Shown here piece after piece: positions 34,987-44,438 of a stretch of 64,000 nucleotides of DNA. Both the position numbers and the translations under genes were made by a program. The notes under the pieces are model-generated. The model saw only the letters and a list, made by a program, of their open reading frames with translations. It was not told where the DNA came from and did not search any database. Each line of letters begins with the position of its first letter. Within the stretch, counting starts at the first letter, position 1. Source of the stretch: Steroidobacter agaridevorans (GTDB taxonomy: Bacteria; Pseudomonadota; Gammaproteobacteria; Steroidobacterales; Steroidobacteraceae). The stretch spans positions 231,220 through 295,219 of the forward strand of contig NZ_BLJO01000002.1 of the NCBI RefSeq assembly GCF_009932555.1, in the 5' to 3' direction.

Positions 34987-35558
34987 GAGCTGGGATCCTC
35001 GCCGCCCGGTTGATCGGGCTCAGGATTCACAGGCTCGCCCGGCTCGGGCTGCGGTTGTTGCGGCGGCGGCTCGGTTTCCGAATCGCGACGGCGCTCGCCC
35101 GGTTGGCCGCCCCCTTGCTGTTGCGAGCCGCGCCAGGAGATTTGGGTGACGCCCGGCGGCGCGACGGCCGTGCCGTAAAAGCCGGTGACGTAGGCCAGCG
35201 AGCTTTTTTCCGGCGCCTCCGACGGACGCACGCTGACTTCGATGCGACGGATCGATTCGACCGGCGTCTGTTTCACTTCCATGGTCCAGCGCCAGTCGCG
35301 CCCGGCCATTTCCACTTCATCGGAGGATTTGTCGATGGCCGGTGCGTTGGGCTCCAGGCGCACCTTGGTGAGCTGATTCATCGCGATCCAATGCGCGATG
35401 GTTTTCTCACGAATGTAGGAAGTGTTGTTCGCCGTCTGGCTCACGGTCTGGATGACGGCCAGCATGCCCAGGCCGACGACGACCAGCGCCACCAGCACTT
35501 CGATCAGCGTGAAGCCCGACGCGGCGAGGCGTTTGCGATTGGAGAGCTCAGCGCGCAC
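34983..35558 (-). CDS. gspI: Type II secretion system minor pseudopilin I, extended tail
   Basis: A 191-aa minor pseudopilin with leader MRAELSNRKRLAASG and mature start FTLIEVLVALVVVGLGM. The globular core (TSYIREKTIAHWIAMNQLTKVRL, DWRWTMEVKQT) is typical. The usual length is about 125 aa; here there is an extra tail of roughly 55 residues, rich in proline, glutamate, glutamine and glycine (PPPQQPQPEPGEP), likely disordered. The tail is unusual and would sit outside the tip complex. Confidence 0.9.
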   Translation of the reverse strand: MRAELSNRKRLAASGFTLIEVLVALVVVGLGMLAVIQTVSQTANNTSYIREKTIAHWIAMNQLTKVRLEPNAPAIDKSSDEVEMAGRDWRWTMEVKQTPVESIRRIEVSVRPSEAPEKSSLAYVTGFYGTAVAPPGVTQISWRGSQQQGGGQPGERRRDSETEPPPQQPQPEPGEPVNPEPDQPGGEDPSS

Positions 35559-36228
35559 TGGACACCCGTGTCGGCTGTTGCTTGTCGTCTTTGGGTGGCT
35601 TGGTCTCGAGCAGCGCCGCCCATTGATTGCGGTCGTCGCGCACCTCGACGCGCAGGTTGTTGTTGGCGAGCGCGGTCACGCGCCACAACGCGGGTTGGCC
35701 TTCACGCTCGATCTCCAGCTCGAACGGGCTGACATCGCCGCTGGAGAGCACCATGATGTGCGGCGGATTCTTCTTGTTCTCGTCCTTGTCGCCCCGCTGC
35801 GGCAGGTTGGGCTTGAGCACCACCTCGCGCGATTCCAGTCGCAGCCGGAAGCGCAGGCCCTCGGGCAACTCGCGCTGTTGAAACAATTCATCGCCCTCGA
35901 TGGGTTGCCACTCGTCCTTGCGGGAATCGAAGCGCAGATATTCGTAGGCGCCGTTCGAGACGAAGATGCCGAGATCCTCGACCTGCATTTCGCCTTCTTC
36001 GCGGGCCTGTTGCAGCACCGTCCAGAAACGCCGGGACTCATCTTCGGCCTGACGGTCGCGGCCGAGCACACCGAACGACAGCACCGCCATCGCCACCATG
36101 ATGCCGATGATCACCAGCACCACGAGCAACTCCAGCAGCGTGAAGCCGCCGTGCCGCTGCTGCCAACGAGGCGGGGGGCAGGTGTGGATAATATGAGCTC
36201 TACCGTGGTGCGTAAGGCGCCGGATCAT
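35548..36228 (-). CDS. gspH: Type II secretion system minor pseudopilin H
   Basis: A 226-aa minor pseudopilin. The prepilin site is RHGG before FTLLELLVVLVIIGIMV, with glutamate at +5. The leader is 28 residues, long for the family, and contains CPPP. The ATG at 36228 is the only conventional start, but no ribosome binding site precedes it. The C-terminal domain (EEGEMQVEDLGIFVSNGAYEY) is typical of GspH. It is the first gene of gspHIJKLMN; gspC, D, E, F and G are not in the window. Overlaps gspI by 11 bp. Confidence 0.88.
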   Translation of the reverse strand: MIRRLTHHGRAHIIHTCPPPRWQQRHGGFTLLELLVVLVIIGIMVAMAVLSFGVLGRDRQAEDESRRFWTVLQQAREEGEMQVEDLGIFVSNGAYEYLRFDSRKDEWQPIEGDELFQQRELPEGLRFRLRLESREVVLKPNLPQRGDKDENKKNPPHIMVLSSGDVSPFELEIEREGQPALWRVTALANNNLRVEVRDDRNQWAALLETKPPKDDKQQPTRVSSAR

Positions 36229-36247
36229 AACAAAGCAGATCGTACCA

Positions 36248-36892
36248 ATGAGTGACGGCTTGTCCCGACCCGCCCTGTCGTTTTCGCAGCGCTTGCGGCA
36301 ATGGATGCCCGACAGGCAGGAGCGGCGGGTGATTGGACTCCTCTGGCTGGGGCTGGTTCTGTTGTCGCTATTGGGCGAAGACGGACGACTGCTGCTGCGC
36401 TATGAGCGCGAGGCAGTTCTGCAGGGAGAATACTGGCGGCTCGTTACAGCTCATCTGGTCCACCTGAACGCCTGGCACACGATGCTGAACGCCGGCGGGG
36501 TCGCGCTGATCGCCGCACTCTTCAAGCACGACTATTCCTGGCGGGGCTGGCTGCTGATCGCGCTGTTCGGTGCGCTGGCCATCGACCTCGCATTTGTGTG
36601 TTGGGAGCCACAAATTGCCTGGTACGTGGGTTTATCGGGCGTTCTGCATGGCGCGTTGGCGGCCGGGGCGGTGTCGTGGTGGCAGTACCAGCCGAAGCGG
36701 CTGTCGCTGGGCTTGACCGCGATTCTGGTCGGCAAATTGGCCTGGGAATATCAGCACGGCGGGCTGCTGTTGATGGGCGATCTGCCGGTCGTTGTGGAGG
36801 CGCATCGGTACGGCGCCCTGGGCGGGCTCGCGGCCGGGCTCATCCTGTGGTTGCACGCCCACAGGCAAGTGGCCGTAAAGTCAAGGATCTAG
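36248..36892 (+). CDS. rrtA: Rhombosortase (rhomboid-family GlyGly-CTERM protease)
   Basis: A 214-aa intramembrane serine protease with about six helices. The catalytic serine is in YVGLSGVLHGAL and the catalytic histidine in EAHRYGALGG; the WRLVTAHLVHLNAWHTMLNAG segment is the rhomboid L1/helix 2 region. Rhombosortases cut the GlyGly-CTERM tail of proteins exported by type II secretion and attach them to the surface. Its start is only 19 bp from that of gspH on the other strand, so T2SS parts and this processing enzyme share a promoter region. Confidence 0.88.
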   Translation: MSDGLSRPALSFSQRLRQWMPDRQERRVIGLLWLGLVLLSLLGEDGRLLLRYEREAVLQGEYWRLVTAHLVHLNAWHTMLNAGGVALIAALFKHDYSWRGWLLIALFGALAIDLAFVCWEPQIAWYVGLSGVLHGALAAGAVSWWQYQPKRLSLGLTAILVGKLAWEYQHGGLLLMGDLPVVVEAHRYGALGGLAAGLILWLHAHRQVAVKSRI

Positions 36893-36911
36893 CCACCCGG
36901 AAGCGGATCGT

Positions 36912-36917
36912 TATAAT
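36912..36917 (+). promoter_or_regulatory. Likely -10 box for fabD
   Basis: A perfect TATAAT lies 70 bases before the fabD ATG, after the rrtA stop. The -35 position is weak (no TTGACA-like hexamer 16-18 bases upstream), so strength is uncertain. Confidence 0.4.
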
Positions 36918-36986
36918 CGCGCGCCGCATGCGGTTGGTCATGCACGGTCGGGTCACGAAAGTGGCCGAAAGACCCACAGGAGCTCA

Positions 36987-37946
36987 ATGAGTTTTGCCTT
37001 TGTATTCCCCGGGCAGGGATCGCAGTCGGTCGGCATGATGGCCGCGCTGGCGAGTGCCGAACCGCTGGTGCAGGAAACCTTCGCCGAAGCGTCGGCCGTG
37101 CTCGGCTACGACCTGTGGCAGCTGTGCCAGCAAGGTCCGGAGGATCAACTCGGCGCGACCGAGCGCACTCAGCCGGCGATGCTCACCGCGGGTGTCGCGA
37201 CCTGGCGCGTCTGGCGCAAGCATGGCGGCCCGCTGCCGGCAGCGATGGCGGGTCACAGCCTTGGCGAATATTCGGCATTGGTCTGCTCGGGCGCGCTGGA
37301 TTTCAAAACCGCGGTCGCGCTGGTGCAGTTTCGCGGCCGCGCCATGCAAGAGGCCGTGCCGGCCGGGCAGGGTGCGATGGCCGCCATTCTCGGTGTCGAG
37401 GATGCCGAGGTGGAAGCCGCGTGTGCTGAAGCCACCAAGAGTGGCGCGGCTGGCGAAATCGTGCAGGCCGCCAACTTCAATTCTCCCGGACAGGTCGTGA
37501 TCGCAGGCTCCGCCGTTGCGGTCGATCGCGCCATCGAAGTGCTGAAATCGAAGGGCGCGAAGCGCGCGATGAAGCTGCCGGTCAGCGTGCCTTCGCATAC
37601 GGCGTTGATGCAGCCGGCCGCGGATCGCATGGCCGAGAAGCTCCAAAGCGTATCGTTCGCGCAGCCCGAAGTGCGCGACATCTATACGGTCGATGTGAAG
37701 ACCCATCAGGGACCGGACAGCATTCGCCAGGCCTTGGTGCAACAGCTGGTGAAGCCGGTGCGCTGGACCGAAACCGTGCGCGCCATGCTGGGCGTTGGCG
37801 CCAAAGCGATCATCGAGTGCGGGCCCAAGGGCGTGCTGACCGGGCTCAATCGTCGCATCGAGAAGAACAAGGACATCGCGATGCTCTCGATCGAGGATCC
37901 GGAGAGCTTGCAACAGGCGCTCGCGGCCTGCCGGAGTCAGTCATGA
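36987..37946 (+). CDS. fabD: Malonyl-CoA-ACP transacylase
   Basis: A 319-aa enzyme loading malonyl groups on acyl carrier protein. FPGQGSQSVGMM opens the protein, the nucleophile serine is in GHSLGEYSAL (about residue 92), the arginine in FRGRAMQEAVP and the catalytic histidine in VPSHTALM (about 201). AGGAG precedes the ATG by five bases. Its TGA overlaps the fabG start as ATGA. Confidence 0.96.
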   Translation: MSFAFVFPGQGSQSVGMMAALASAEPLVQETFAEASAVLGYDLWQLCQQGPEDQLGATERTQPAMLTAGVATWRVWRKHGGPLPAAMAGHSLGEYSALVCSGALDFKTAVALVQFRGRAMQEAVPAGQGAMAAILGVEDAEVEAACAEATKSGAAGEIVQAANFNSPGQVVIAGSAVAVDRAIEVLKSKGAKRAMKLPVSVPSHTALMQPAADRMAEKLQSVSFAQPEVRDIYTVDVKTHQGPDSIRQALVQQLVKPVRWTETVRAMLGVGAKAIIECGPKGVLTGLNRRIEKNKDIAMLSIEDPESLQQALAACRSQS

Positions 37947-38695
37947 GCGAGCAATTGTTGTCACAGGACATCGCGCTGGTCACTGGCGCTTCGCGTGGCA
38001 TCGGCCGCGCCATTGCCGAGCAGTTGGCGCGCAATGGTGCAACGGTCATCGGCACGGCGACGTCCGACGCCGGCGCACAAGGCATTACCGACTGGCTTGC
38101 TGCCGGCAGCTACAAGGGCCGGGGCATCGTGCTGAACGTCGCCGATGCGGCCTCGAGCGAGAATGCGCTCAAGGACATCGAAGGCAAGGAAGGCGCGCTC
38201 ACCATTCTGGTGAACAATGCAGGAATTACCCGCGACAACCTGCTCCTGCGCATGAAGCAGGAGGAGTGGGACGACATCATGAACACCAACCTCGCGTCGG
38301 TATTCCGGCTCTCGAAAGCGGTCCTGCGCGGCATGATGAAAGCCCGCCGGGGACGCATCATCAATATCGCCTCGGTGGTCGGCGTGATGGGCAACGCCGG
38401 GCAAACCAATTACGCCGCGGCCAAGGCCGGCATCATCGGCTTTTCCAAATCTCTGGCACGCGAAGTGGGCTCGCGCGGCATCACGGTGAACGTGGTGGCG
38501 CCCGGCTTCATCGCGACCGATATGACCGCCAAGCTGCCGGCCGAGCAACAACAGCAGCTGAGCGCACAAGTTGCGTTGGGACGACTGGGTTCTGTCGAGG
38601 ATATTGCCCATGCTGTGGCGTTTCTTGCGTCGCCACACGCCGGCTATATCACCGGTGAAACGCTGCACGTCAACGGCGGCATGTACATGGTCTGA
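37943..38695 (+). CDS. fabG: 3-oxoacyl-ACP reductase
   Basis: A 250-aa NADPH-dependent short-chain dehydrogenase. The cofactor motif is VTGASRGIGRAIAEQL, the catalytic triad is Ser in NIASVVGVMGNAGQ, then YAAAKAG (Tyr and Lys), and NNAGITRDNLL is the FabG-typical segment. I start at 37943, where it overlaps fabD by four bases, rather than at the upstream GTG-like frame opening that would run through fabD. Confidence 0.96.
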   Translation: MSEQLLSQDIALVTGASRGIGRAIAEQLARNGATVIGTATSDAGAQGITDWLAAGSYKGRGIVLNVADAASSENALKDIEGKEGALTILVNNAGITRDNLLLRMKQEEWDDIMNTNLASVFRLSKAVLRGMMKARRGRIINIASVVGVMGNAGQTNYAAAKAGIIGFSKSLAREVGSRGITVNVVAPGFIATDMTAKLPAEQQQQLSAQVALGRLGSVEDIAHAVAFLASPHAGYITGETLHVNGGMYMV

Positions 38696-38727
38696 TAGCG
38701 ACCAAGTCAGGCTTTTTTTCGCAAATG

Positions 38728-38756
38728 TTGGCCCCATCGGGCACTTAACTTAGAAT
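38728..38756 (+). promoter_or_regulatory. Sigma-70-type promoter for acpP
   Basis: TTGGCC (38728-38733) and TAGAAT (38751-38756) are separated by exactly 17 bases. The start would fall near 38763, giving an 80-base leader to acpP, fitting the common finding that acpP has its own strong promoter. Confidence 0.55.
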
Positions 38757-38842
38757 ACGCCCCCCGTGCGACCCCACCCATGAACAAAAAGGGTCGGTCT
38801 CGAGCGAAGGGTTTAAGCACCTCATAGAGGACTCGTACACAA

Positions 38843-39085
38843 ATGAGCAGTATTGAACAGCAGGTCAAAGCCATCGTCGCCGAACAACTGGGGGTGAAAG
38901 AGGAAGAAGTCACCAACGACGCTTCCTTCGTCGACGACCTGGGCGCCGACTCGCTCGACACGGTCGAGCTGGTGATGGCGCTGGAAGAGGAGTTCGAGAC
39001 CGAGATCCCGGACGAGGACGCGGAGAAGATCACGACCGTGCAGCAGGCGATCGATTACATCACCGAGCGCCGCAACCAGGCCTGA
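38843..39085 (+). CDS. acpP: Acyl carrier protein
   Basis: An 80-aa acidic helical carrier for growing acyl chains. The phosphopantetheine serine is in [20 protein letters not shown], matching the universal motif. Ends [19 protein letters not shown], as usual. Lies between fabG and fabF in normal order, with its own apparent promoter. Confidence 0.97.
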   Translation: MSSIEQQVKAIVAEQLGVKEEEVTNDASFVDDLGADSLDTVELVMALEEEFETEIPDEDAEKITTVQQAIDYITERRNQA

Positions 39086-39252
39086 TCGGGCCTCGCGCGC
39101 GAGCTGCCGGCGCCCACGTCGACAACTCGCCACGCGCCACGCTGAAGCATCAAGGAAGGCCGCTATCATCCACGGTCTTCCGCCAATCGCCCTCCATGTC
39201 ACTCGTCAAATATTTGTGGCCTCGTCCGAAGTCACGCTTGTGAGGTAACCGC

Positions 39253-40497
39253 TTGTCCAAGCGACGCGTCGTCATCACTGGTCTGGGCATCGTTTCTCCC
39301 GTCGGCTCGCAGCTCGATACGGCGTGGCGCAACGTGCTCGAAGGCAAGAGCGGCATCGTGCCGATCACTCGTTTCGATGCGAGCGCATTTCCCGTGCGCT
39401 TTCACGGCGCGGTGGCGGATTTCGATGCCGAGAAATATCTACCGGCCAAGCGCCTGCGGAACATGGACCCGTTCATGCACTACGGCTATGCAGCCGCAGC
39501 CGATGCCATCAAGGATTCCGGCATCGTGGTGACGCCGGAGAATGCAGCACGCATCGGTGTGGCGATGGGCGCCGGCATCGGCGGCCTCGACACCATCGAG
39601 GAGAATCACACCAAATGGATGGAGACCAAGAGCCCGAAGCGCATCTCTCCATTCTTCGTGCCCGGCAGCATCATCAACATGATCTCCGGCCACGTCTCGA
39701 TCGATTTCAAATTGACCGGACCGAACATCGCGACCGTGACGGCGTGTACCACGTCGACGCACTCGATCGGTCTGGCCATGCGTTTGATTCAGTACGGCGA
39801 CGCCGATGTGATGATCGCGGGCGCCGGTGAAATGGCGACCACGCCGCTCGGCCTCGGCAGTTTCTGCCAGGCGCGCGCGCTGTCGACTCGCAACGACGAC
39901 CCGAAGGCGGCGAGCCGTCCGTGGGATAAAGATCGCGACGGCTTCGTGCTGTCCGATGGCGCCGGCTCCGTCGTGCTCGAGGAATACGAGCATGCCAAGC
40001 AGCGCGGCGCCCGCATTTATGCCGAGCTCGTCGGCTTCGGCATGAGCGGCGATGCTCATCACATGACCGCGCCGCCGGAAGACGGTGAGGGCGCGCGCCT
40101 CGCCATGGCGAATGCGTTGAAGGATGCGCAGCTCAACCCGAGCGAAGTGCAGTACATCAATGCGCACGCGACATCGACCGAGCTCGGCGACCTCGCCGAA
40201 ACCTTTGCGATGAAGCGCGCCTTCGGCGATCACGCCTCGAAGCTCGCCGTCAGCTCCACCAAGTCGATGACCGGGCATCTGCTCGGCGCCGCCGGTGCGG
40301 TGGAAGCGATCTTCTCGATCCTGGCAATTCGCGATCAGGTCGCCCCGCCGACCATCAATCTGGACAACCCCGGCGAGGGTTGCGATCTCGATTACGTGCC
40401 GAAAGTCGCGCGCAAGATGCCGATCAAGGTGGCGTTGTCGAACTCGTTCGGCTTCGGCGGCACCAACGGCAGCCTGATCTTCAAAAAGCTCGACTGA
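39253..40497 (+). CDS. fabF: 3-oxoacyl-ACP synthase II
   Basis: A 414-aa condensing enzyme extending acyl-ACPs. The Cys-His-His triad is visible: [10 protein letters not shown] (about residue 164), [11 protein letters not shown] (about 304) and [15 protein letters not shown] (about 340). TTG start at 39253 supported by GAGGT seven bases upstream and by the family N-terminus ([17 protein letters not shown]). Ends with [10 protein letters not shown] as expected. Confidence 0.96.
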   Translation: MSKRRVVITGLGIVSPVGSQLDTAWRNVLEGKSGIVPITRFDASAFPVRFHGAVADFDAEKYLPAKRLRNMDPFMHYGYAAAADAIKDSGIVVTPENAARIGVAMGAGIGGLDTIEENHTKWMETKSPKRISPFFVPGSIINMISGHVSIDFKLTGPNIATVTACTTSTHSIGLAMRLIQYGDADVMIAGAGEMATTPLGLGSFCQARALSTRNDDPKAASRPWDKDRDGFVLSDGAGSVVLEEYEHAKQRGARIYAELVGFGMSGDAHHMTAPPEDGEGARLAMANALKDAQLNPSEVQYINAHATSTELGDLAETFAMKRAFGDHASKLAVSSTKSMTGHLLGAAGAVEAIFSILAIRDQVAPPTINLDNPGEGCDLDYVPKVARKMPIKVALSNSFGFGGTNGSLIFKKLD

Positions 40498-40510
40498 GCG
40501 CCAGGGCTTC

Positions 40511-41926
40511 ATGAGCGGCCCCGAGTCGCCCACGTCCCTGTCGATCGAGCGAGCGCCATTGATCCAACCCGTCAGCGCCGATGCCTCGGCGCTGTTGGCG
40601 TTGCATGCCGCATTTCCCGATCGTTATCCCGCGCTCTTCGAAAGCGCGGCCGCGGGCAACGCCCGCACTCGCTTCGACATTCTCTTTGCGTATCCGCAAG
40701 GGCGATTGTCGTTGCATCGTGATCGCACGCTGAGCGGTCGAACCGGCGCGGTCGAGGGCGAGTTCTTTTCCGCGCTCGATCGTTGGTGGCAAGCCGAGCG
40801 CGTTCGAGCTCGCGCCGATAACGAACTGCCGTTCAGCGGCGGCTGGTTGCTCTATCTCGGCTACGAGCTCGCGGGCGAAATCGAGCCGCGACTGCAGCTT
40901 CCATTGCCGGCCGCAGGGCCGATTGCCTCCGCGATTCGAGTGCCGGCGGCGATCGTTCACGAACGAAACAGTGGTAAGTCATGGCTGGTGGCTGAGGGCG
41001 CGTTCGAGTCCTTGCTGGCGCGCATGGCCAACGACCTCGCACACGTGCCCACGATGGTTTCGCCGTCAGTGCCGCTGGTCGCGGGCGGCGTGACTGAAGA
41101 CGCGCCGGAGAAGTTCTTGCGAAGCGTCGGGCGCGCGTTGGAATACATTGCCGCGGGCGATATCTACCAAGCGAACCTTTCCCGCAGCTGGCAGGCAACG
41201 CTGAGCGCTGGGGTCACGCCTCAGCATCTGTATCGACGCCTGCGTGAGACCAACCCCGCGCCCTTCAGCGGCATCGTGCGGCTCGAAGGGATCACGGTCG
41301 TCAGTTCTTCGCCGGAACGCTTGGTATCAGTTCGCGATGGCCAGGTGTCCACGCGGCCCATTGCGGGCACCCGTCCGCGAGGCCAGACTGCTGCCGCTGA
41401 CGTCGATCTTGCGCGCGAGCTGCACGCTCATCCCAAAGAGCGGGCCGAGCACGTGATGCTGATCGATCTGGAACGCAATGACCTGGGGCGAATCTGCGAA
41501 GCGGGCACCGTGAAGGTCGACGAGCTCATGACCATCGAGTCGTACGCGCACGTCCATCACATCGTTTCCAATGTGAGCGGCACGCTGCGTCCCGAAGCGA
41601 CGCCCGGCGATGTGCTGCGCGCGGTGTTTCCGGGCGGCACGATCACCGGCTGTCCGAAGGTCCGCTGCATGGAGATCATCGCCGAGCTCGAAGGCGTGGC
41701 GCGCGGTGCGTACACCGGCTCGTTCGGTTATCTCAACCGCGACGGCAGCATGGATACGAACATCCTGATTCGCACGCTCGAGGTCGCGGGCGATCGACTC
41801 ACTCTGAGGGCGGGGGCCGGCATCGTTGCCGACTCGGTGCCCGAGCGCGAGTTGGCAGAGACGCGTGCGAAAGCTCGCGGCGTGCTGCGGGCGTTGGGTT
41901 CGGACACCGAAGGTGCCGGCCAATGA
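40511..41926 (+). CDS. pabB: Aminodeoxychorismate synthase component I
   Basis: A 471-aa chorismate-binding enzyme adding the amino group for p-aminobenzoate (folate). Motifs: ERLVSVRDGQVSTRPIAGTRPRG, ERAEHVMLIDLERNDLGRI, and FPGGTITGCPKVRCMEII. E. coli PabB has a lysine in the PIKGT motif; this protein has PIAGT, like TrpE and one known class of PabB. Identity as PabB rests mainly on its place directly before pabC and in the pabC-mltG-tmk run. Glutaminase subunit PabA is not nearby. It overlaps pabC by four bases. Confidence 0.88.
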   Translation: MSGPESPTSLSIERAPLIQPVSADASALLALHAAFPDRYPALFESAAAGNARTRFDILFAYPQGRLSLHRDRTLSGRTGAVEGEFFSALDRWWQAERVRARADNELPFSGGWLLYLGYELAGEIEPRLQLPLPAAGPIASAIRVPAAIVHERNSGKSWLVAEGAFESLLARMANDLAHVPTMVSPSVPLVAGGVTEDAPEKFLRSVGRALEYIAAGDIYQANLSRSWQATLSAGVTPQHLYRRLRETNPAPFSGIVRLEGITVVSSSPERLVSVRDGQVSTRPIAGTRPRGQTAAADVDLARELHAHPKERAEHVMLIDLERNDLGRICEAGTVKVDELMTIESYAHVHHIVSNVSGTLRPEATPGDVLRAVFPGGTITGCPKVRCMEIIAELEGVARGAYTGSFGYLNRDGSMDTNILIRTLEVAGDRLTLRAGAGIVADSVPERELAETRAKARGVLRALGSDTEGAGQ

Positions 41927-42729
41927 CGCGCGCCATGCTCGTCAATGGCCAGCCATCGGCGCACATTCCCGCCGACGATCGCGGTTTCCAATACGGCGAC
42001 GGCTTGTTCGAGACGGCGTTGCTGATCAACGGCCGCGTGCGCTTTCTCGACGATCATTGCCAACGTTTGCTGACCGGCTGCGCTCGCTTGGGGATCGCGC
42101 CACCGGATCAAAAGATACTGCTGCGTGAGATTGCGCAGGTCACGGCCGAGGCGGATCGCGGCGTAGTGAAAATCATCGTGACCCGCGGCGCGGGTGGGCG
42201 CGGCTATCGGCCAAGCGGGGCGATGTCGAGCAATCGCGTCGTGGCGCTGCATCCCTTCAATCCAGCGCCGCACGGGGCACTGCGTCTGCGCTGGTGTGAC
42301 ATTCGACTCGGACGCAACGCACGGCTCGCGGGTATCAAGCATCTAAATCGACTCGAACAGGTGCTGGCGCAAAGCGAGTGGCGCGAAGGCGAGGTCGACG
42401 AGGGCTTGATGCTCGACACCGAAGGCGAAGTGGTGTGTGCGACCTCGGCCAATGTGTTTGCCGTTCGTGACAATGTGCTGGTGACGCCCGACCTGCGCTT
42501 CTGCGGCGTGCAAGGCGTGATGCGCGCGCAAGTGATCAAAGCCGCGGTGAAATTGAAATTGGCGGTCAGCGAAGAGCCGCTGTGGCCGCACGATCTGAAA
42601 ACGGCGAGCGAAGTGTTCATCACCAACGCGGTGCGTGGCATCCGCTCGGTGGCAGCGCTCGAGTCGTTGCAATGGACAACGTCCGACGTGGCGACACGTC
42701 TGGCGAATGCGTTATCGCTGAGCGAGTGA
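41923..42729 (+). CDS. pabC: Aminodeoxychorismate lyase
   Basis: A 268-aa fold-type IV PLP enzyme releasing pyruvate from aminodeoxychorismate to give p-aminobenzoate. Key residues: DDRGFQYGDGLFETALL, the PLP lysine in RLAGIKHLNRLEQ, and EVFITNAVRGIRSV. Its ATG lies inside the pabB stop (ATGA), so translation is coupled. Branched-chain aminotransferase is related, but context decides. Confidence 0.93.
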   Translation: MTRAMLVNGQPSAHIPADDRGFQYGDGLFETALLINGRVRFLDDHCQRLLTGCARLGIAPPDQKILLREIAQVTAEADRGVVKIIVTRGAGGRGYRPSGAMSSNRVVALHPFNPAPHGALRLRWCDIRLGRNARLAGIKHLNRLEQVLAQSEWREGEVDEGLMLDTEGEVVCATSANVFAVRDNVLVTPDLRFCGVQGVMRAQVIKAAVKLKLAVSEEPLWPHDLKTASEVFITNAVRGIRSVAALESLQWTTSDVATRLANALSLSE

Positions 42730-42738
42730 AGGACCGGA

Positions 42739-43761
42739 ATGCGAACTCTGTTGCGTCTGTTCGGTGTGTTGCTTCTGCTGGGCATCGTGGCTGCAGGCGC
42801 GCTTGCATGGTGGGGCCATCGCTGGCTGCAAACACCCATCGCGACGCTCACCGAGCCGACGGTGTTCGAAGTGCCGAAGGGGGCGTCGCTGCGCACCGTA
42901 GCCAGCGCGCTCAACGATCAGAGCCTGCTCGATCAACCGCTGATTTTCACGGCGTGGGCGCGCATCACCAAGCGCGATCATTCGTTGAAAGCCGGCGAAT
43001 ATCAGCTCACGCCCGGGCTCACACCGAGCGGCTTGCTCGAGCTGCTCAATTCGGGCGCGGTGCTGCTTCATAGCATCACCTTCATCGAAGGCTCGACCTT
43101 CGCCGACATACGCAAAGCGCTCGCGCAGTCGCCATCGGTGCGGGGCGAGTATGCCGCCCGATCGCCGGAAGACATCATGCGCGCGCTCGGCCAGCCCGAT
43201 CTGCATCCCGAAGGCCAGTTCTTTCCGGACACTTATCGCTTCGCCCGCAACACCACCGACATCGAGTTGCTCGGCATGGCGTTCAGACGCATGCAACAGG
43301 AAGTGAAGACCGCCTGGGAGTCGCGAGCTCGGGATCTGCCGCTCGCCGGCCCGTACGAAGCGCTGATTCTCGCGTCCATCGTCGAGAAGGAAACGGCCCT
43401 GGATTCCGAGCGACCGCAGATTGCCGGCGTGTTCGTCGAGCGGCTGCGGCGGGGCATGCGGTTGCAGACCGATCCGACGGTCATCTATGGCATGATGAGC
43501 GCGTACGACGGCAACATCCGGCGCACCGATCTGTTGCGCGATACGCCGTACAACACGTACACGCGCTCGGGCTTGCCGCCGACCCCCATCGCATTGCCGG
43601 GGCTCGACTCCCTACGGGCAGCGGTGAATCCCGAGAGCAGCGGCGCCTTGTTCTTCGTGGCGACAGGTAATGGCGACGGCAGTCATTACTTCTCGCGCAC
43701 GCTGGCGGAGCACAACGCCGCCGTGAAACGTTATCTGCAGAAACTGCGCAGTAAGAGATGA
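42739..43761 (+). CDS. mltG: Endolytic murein transglycosylase
   Basis: A 340-aa inner-membrane lytic transglycosylase that cuts nascent glycan strands. One membrane helix at residues 4-24, a LysM-like region, then the YceG domain: [25 protein letters not shown], and the catalytic glutamate in [34 protein letters not shown] is the conserved C-terminal motif. Overlaps tmk by four bases. Confidence 0.94.
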   Translation: MRTLLRLFGVLLLLGIVAAGALAWWGHRWLQTPIATLTEPTVFEVPKGASLRTVASALNDQSLLDQPLIFTAWARITKRDHSLKAGEYQLTPGLTPSGLLELLNSGAVLLHSITFIEGSTFADIRKALAQSPSVRGEYAARSPEDIMRALGQPDLHPEGQFFPDTYRFARNTTDIELLGMAFRRMQQEVKTAWESRARDLPLAGPYEALILASIVEKETALDSERPQIAGVFVERLRRGMRLQTDPTVIYGMMSAYDGNIRRTDLLRDTPYNTYTRSGLPPTPIALPGLDSLRAAVNPESSGALFFVATGNGDGSHYFSRTLAEHNAAVKRYLQKLRSKR

Positions 43762-44417
43762 TGCACGGTAAGTTCATCACCATCGAAGGCGGCGAGGGCG
43801 TGGGCAAGTCCACGCAGATCGGCCGTCTGAAAGATTTCGTCGCCGAGCAGGGCGTCGAGGTGGTGGTGACACGCGAGCCCGGCGGCACGCATCGCGCCGA
43901 GCGCATTCGTGAGTTGCTGTTGGAAACGAGCGACGAGCCGATGCCGAGCACGTGCGAGTTGCTGCTCATGTTCGCGGCGCGTTCGACGCACCTCGAGAAT
44001 GTGATTCAGCCGGCGTTGGCGCGCGGTGCGTGCGTCATTTGCGACCGGTTCACGGACGCGACCTACGCTTATCAAGGCGGCGGCCGGAATCTGTCGACCG
44101 AGAACATCGCGACGCTCGAGCGCATGGTGCAGGGAACGTTGCGACCCGATCTGACGCTGCTGCTCGATGCGCCGCTCGACATCAGCGCCGCGCGTGCCAG
44201 CGCAAGAAACACAGCCGCGGGCACGAGCGATCGATTCGAGCAGGAGCGACGGGACTTTTTCGAACGAGTGCGCGCGGCCTATCTCGATCGTGCACGTCAG
44301 GAGCCGAAGCGCTTCGCCGTGATCGATGCGACCGAGAGTCTGGAAGCGGTGACCGTTGCCATTCAGCAGGCCATCGCCGAGCGCCTGCTGAAGTTGTCGC
44401 CGGCGCCGCGCTCATAA
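43758..44417 (+). CDS. tmk: Thymidylate kinase
   Basis: A 219-aa kinase making dTDP from dTMP. The P-loop is [28 protein letters not shown] is the substrate/DR motif; [15 protein letters not shown] is in the LID region. The glycine-glutamate P-loop is the class with arginine in the LID, as in E. coli. First of two adjacent ATGs taken as start because it overlaps the mltG stop as ATGA. Confidence 0.96.
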   Translation: MMHGKFITIEGGEGVGKSTQIGRLKDFVAEQGVEVVVTREPGGTHRAERIRELLLETSDEPMPSTCELLLMFAARSTHLENVIQPALARGACVICDRFTDATYAYQGGGRNLSTENIATLERMVQGTLRPDLTLLLDAPLDISAARASARNTAAGTSDRFEQERRDFFERVRAAYLDRARQEPKRFAVIDATESLEAVTVAIQQAIAERLLKLSPAPRS

Positions 44418-44438
44418 CCCACAGTTACAGCCTTAGTC

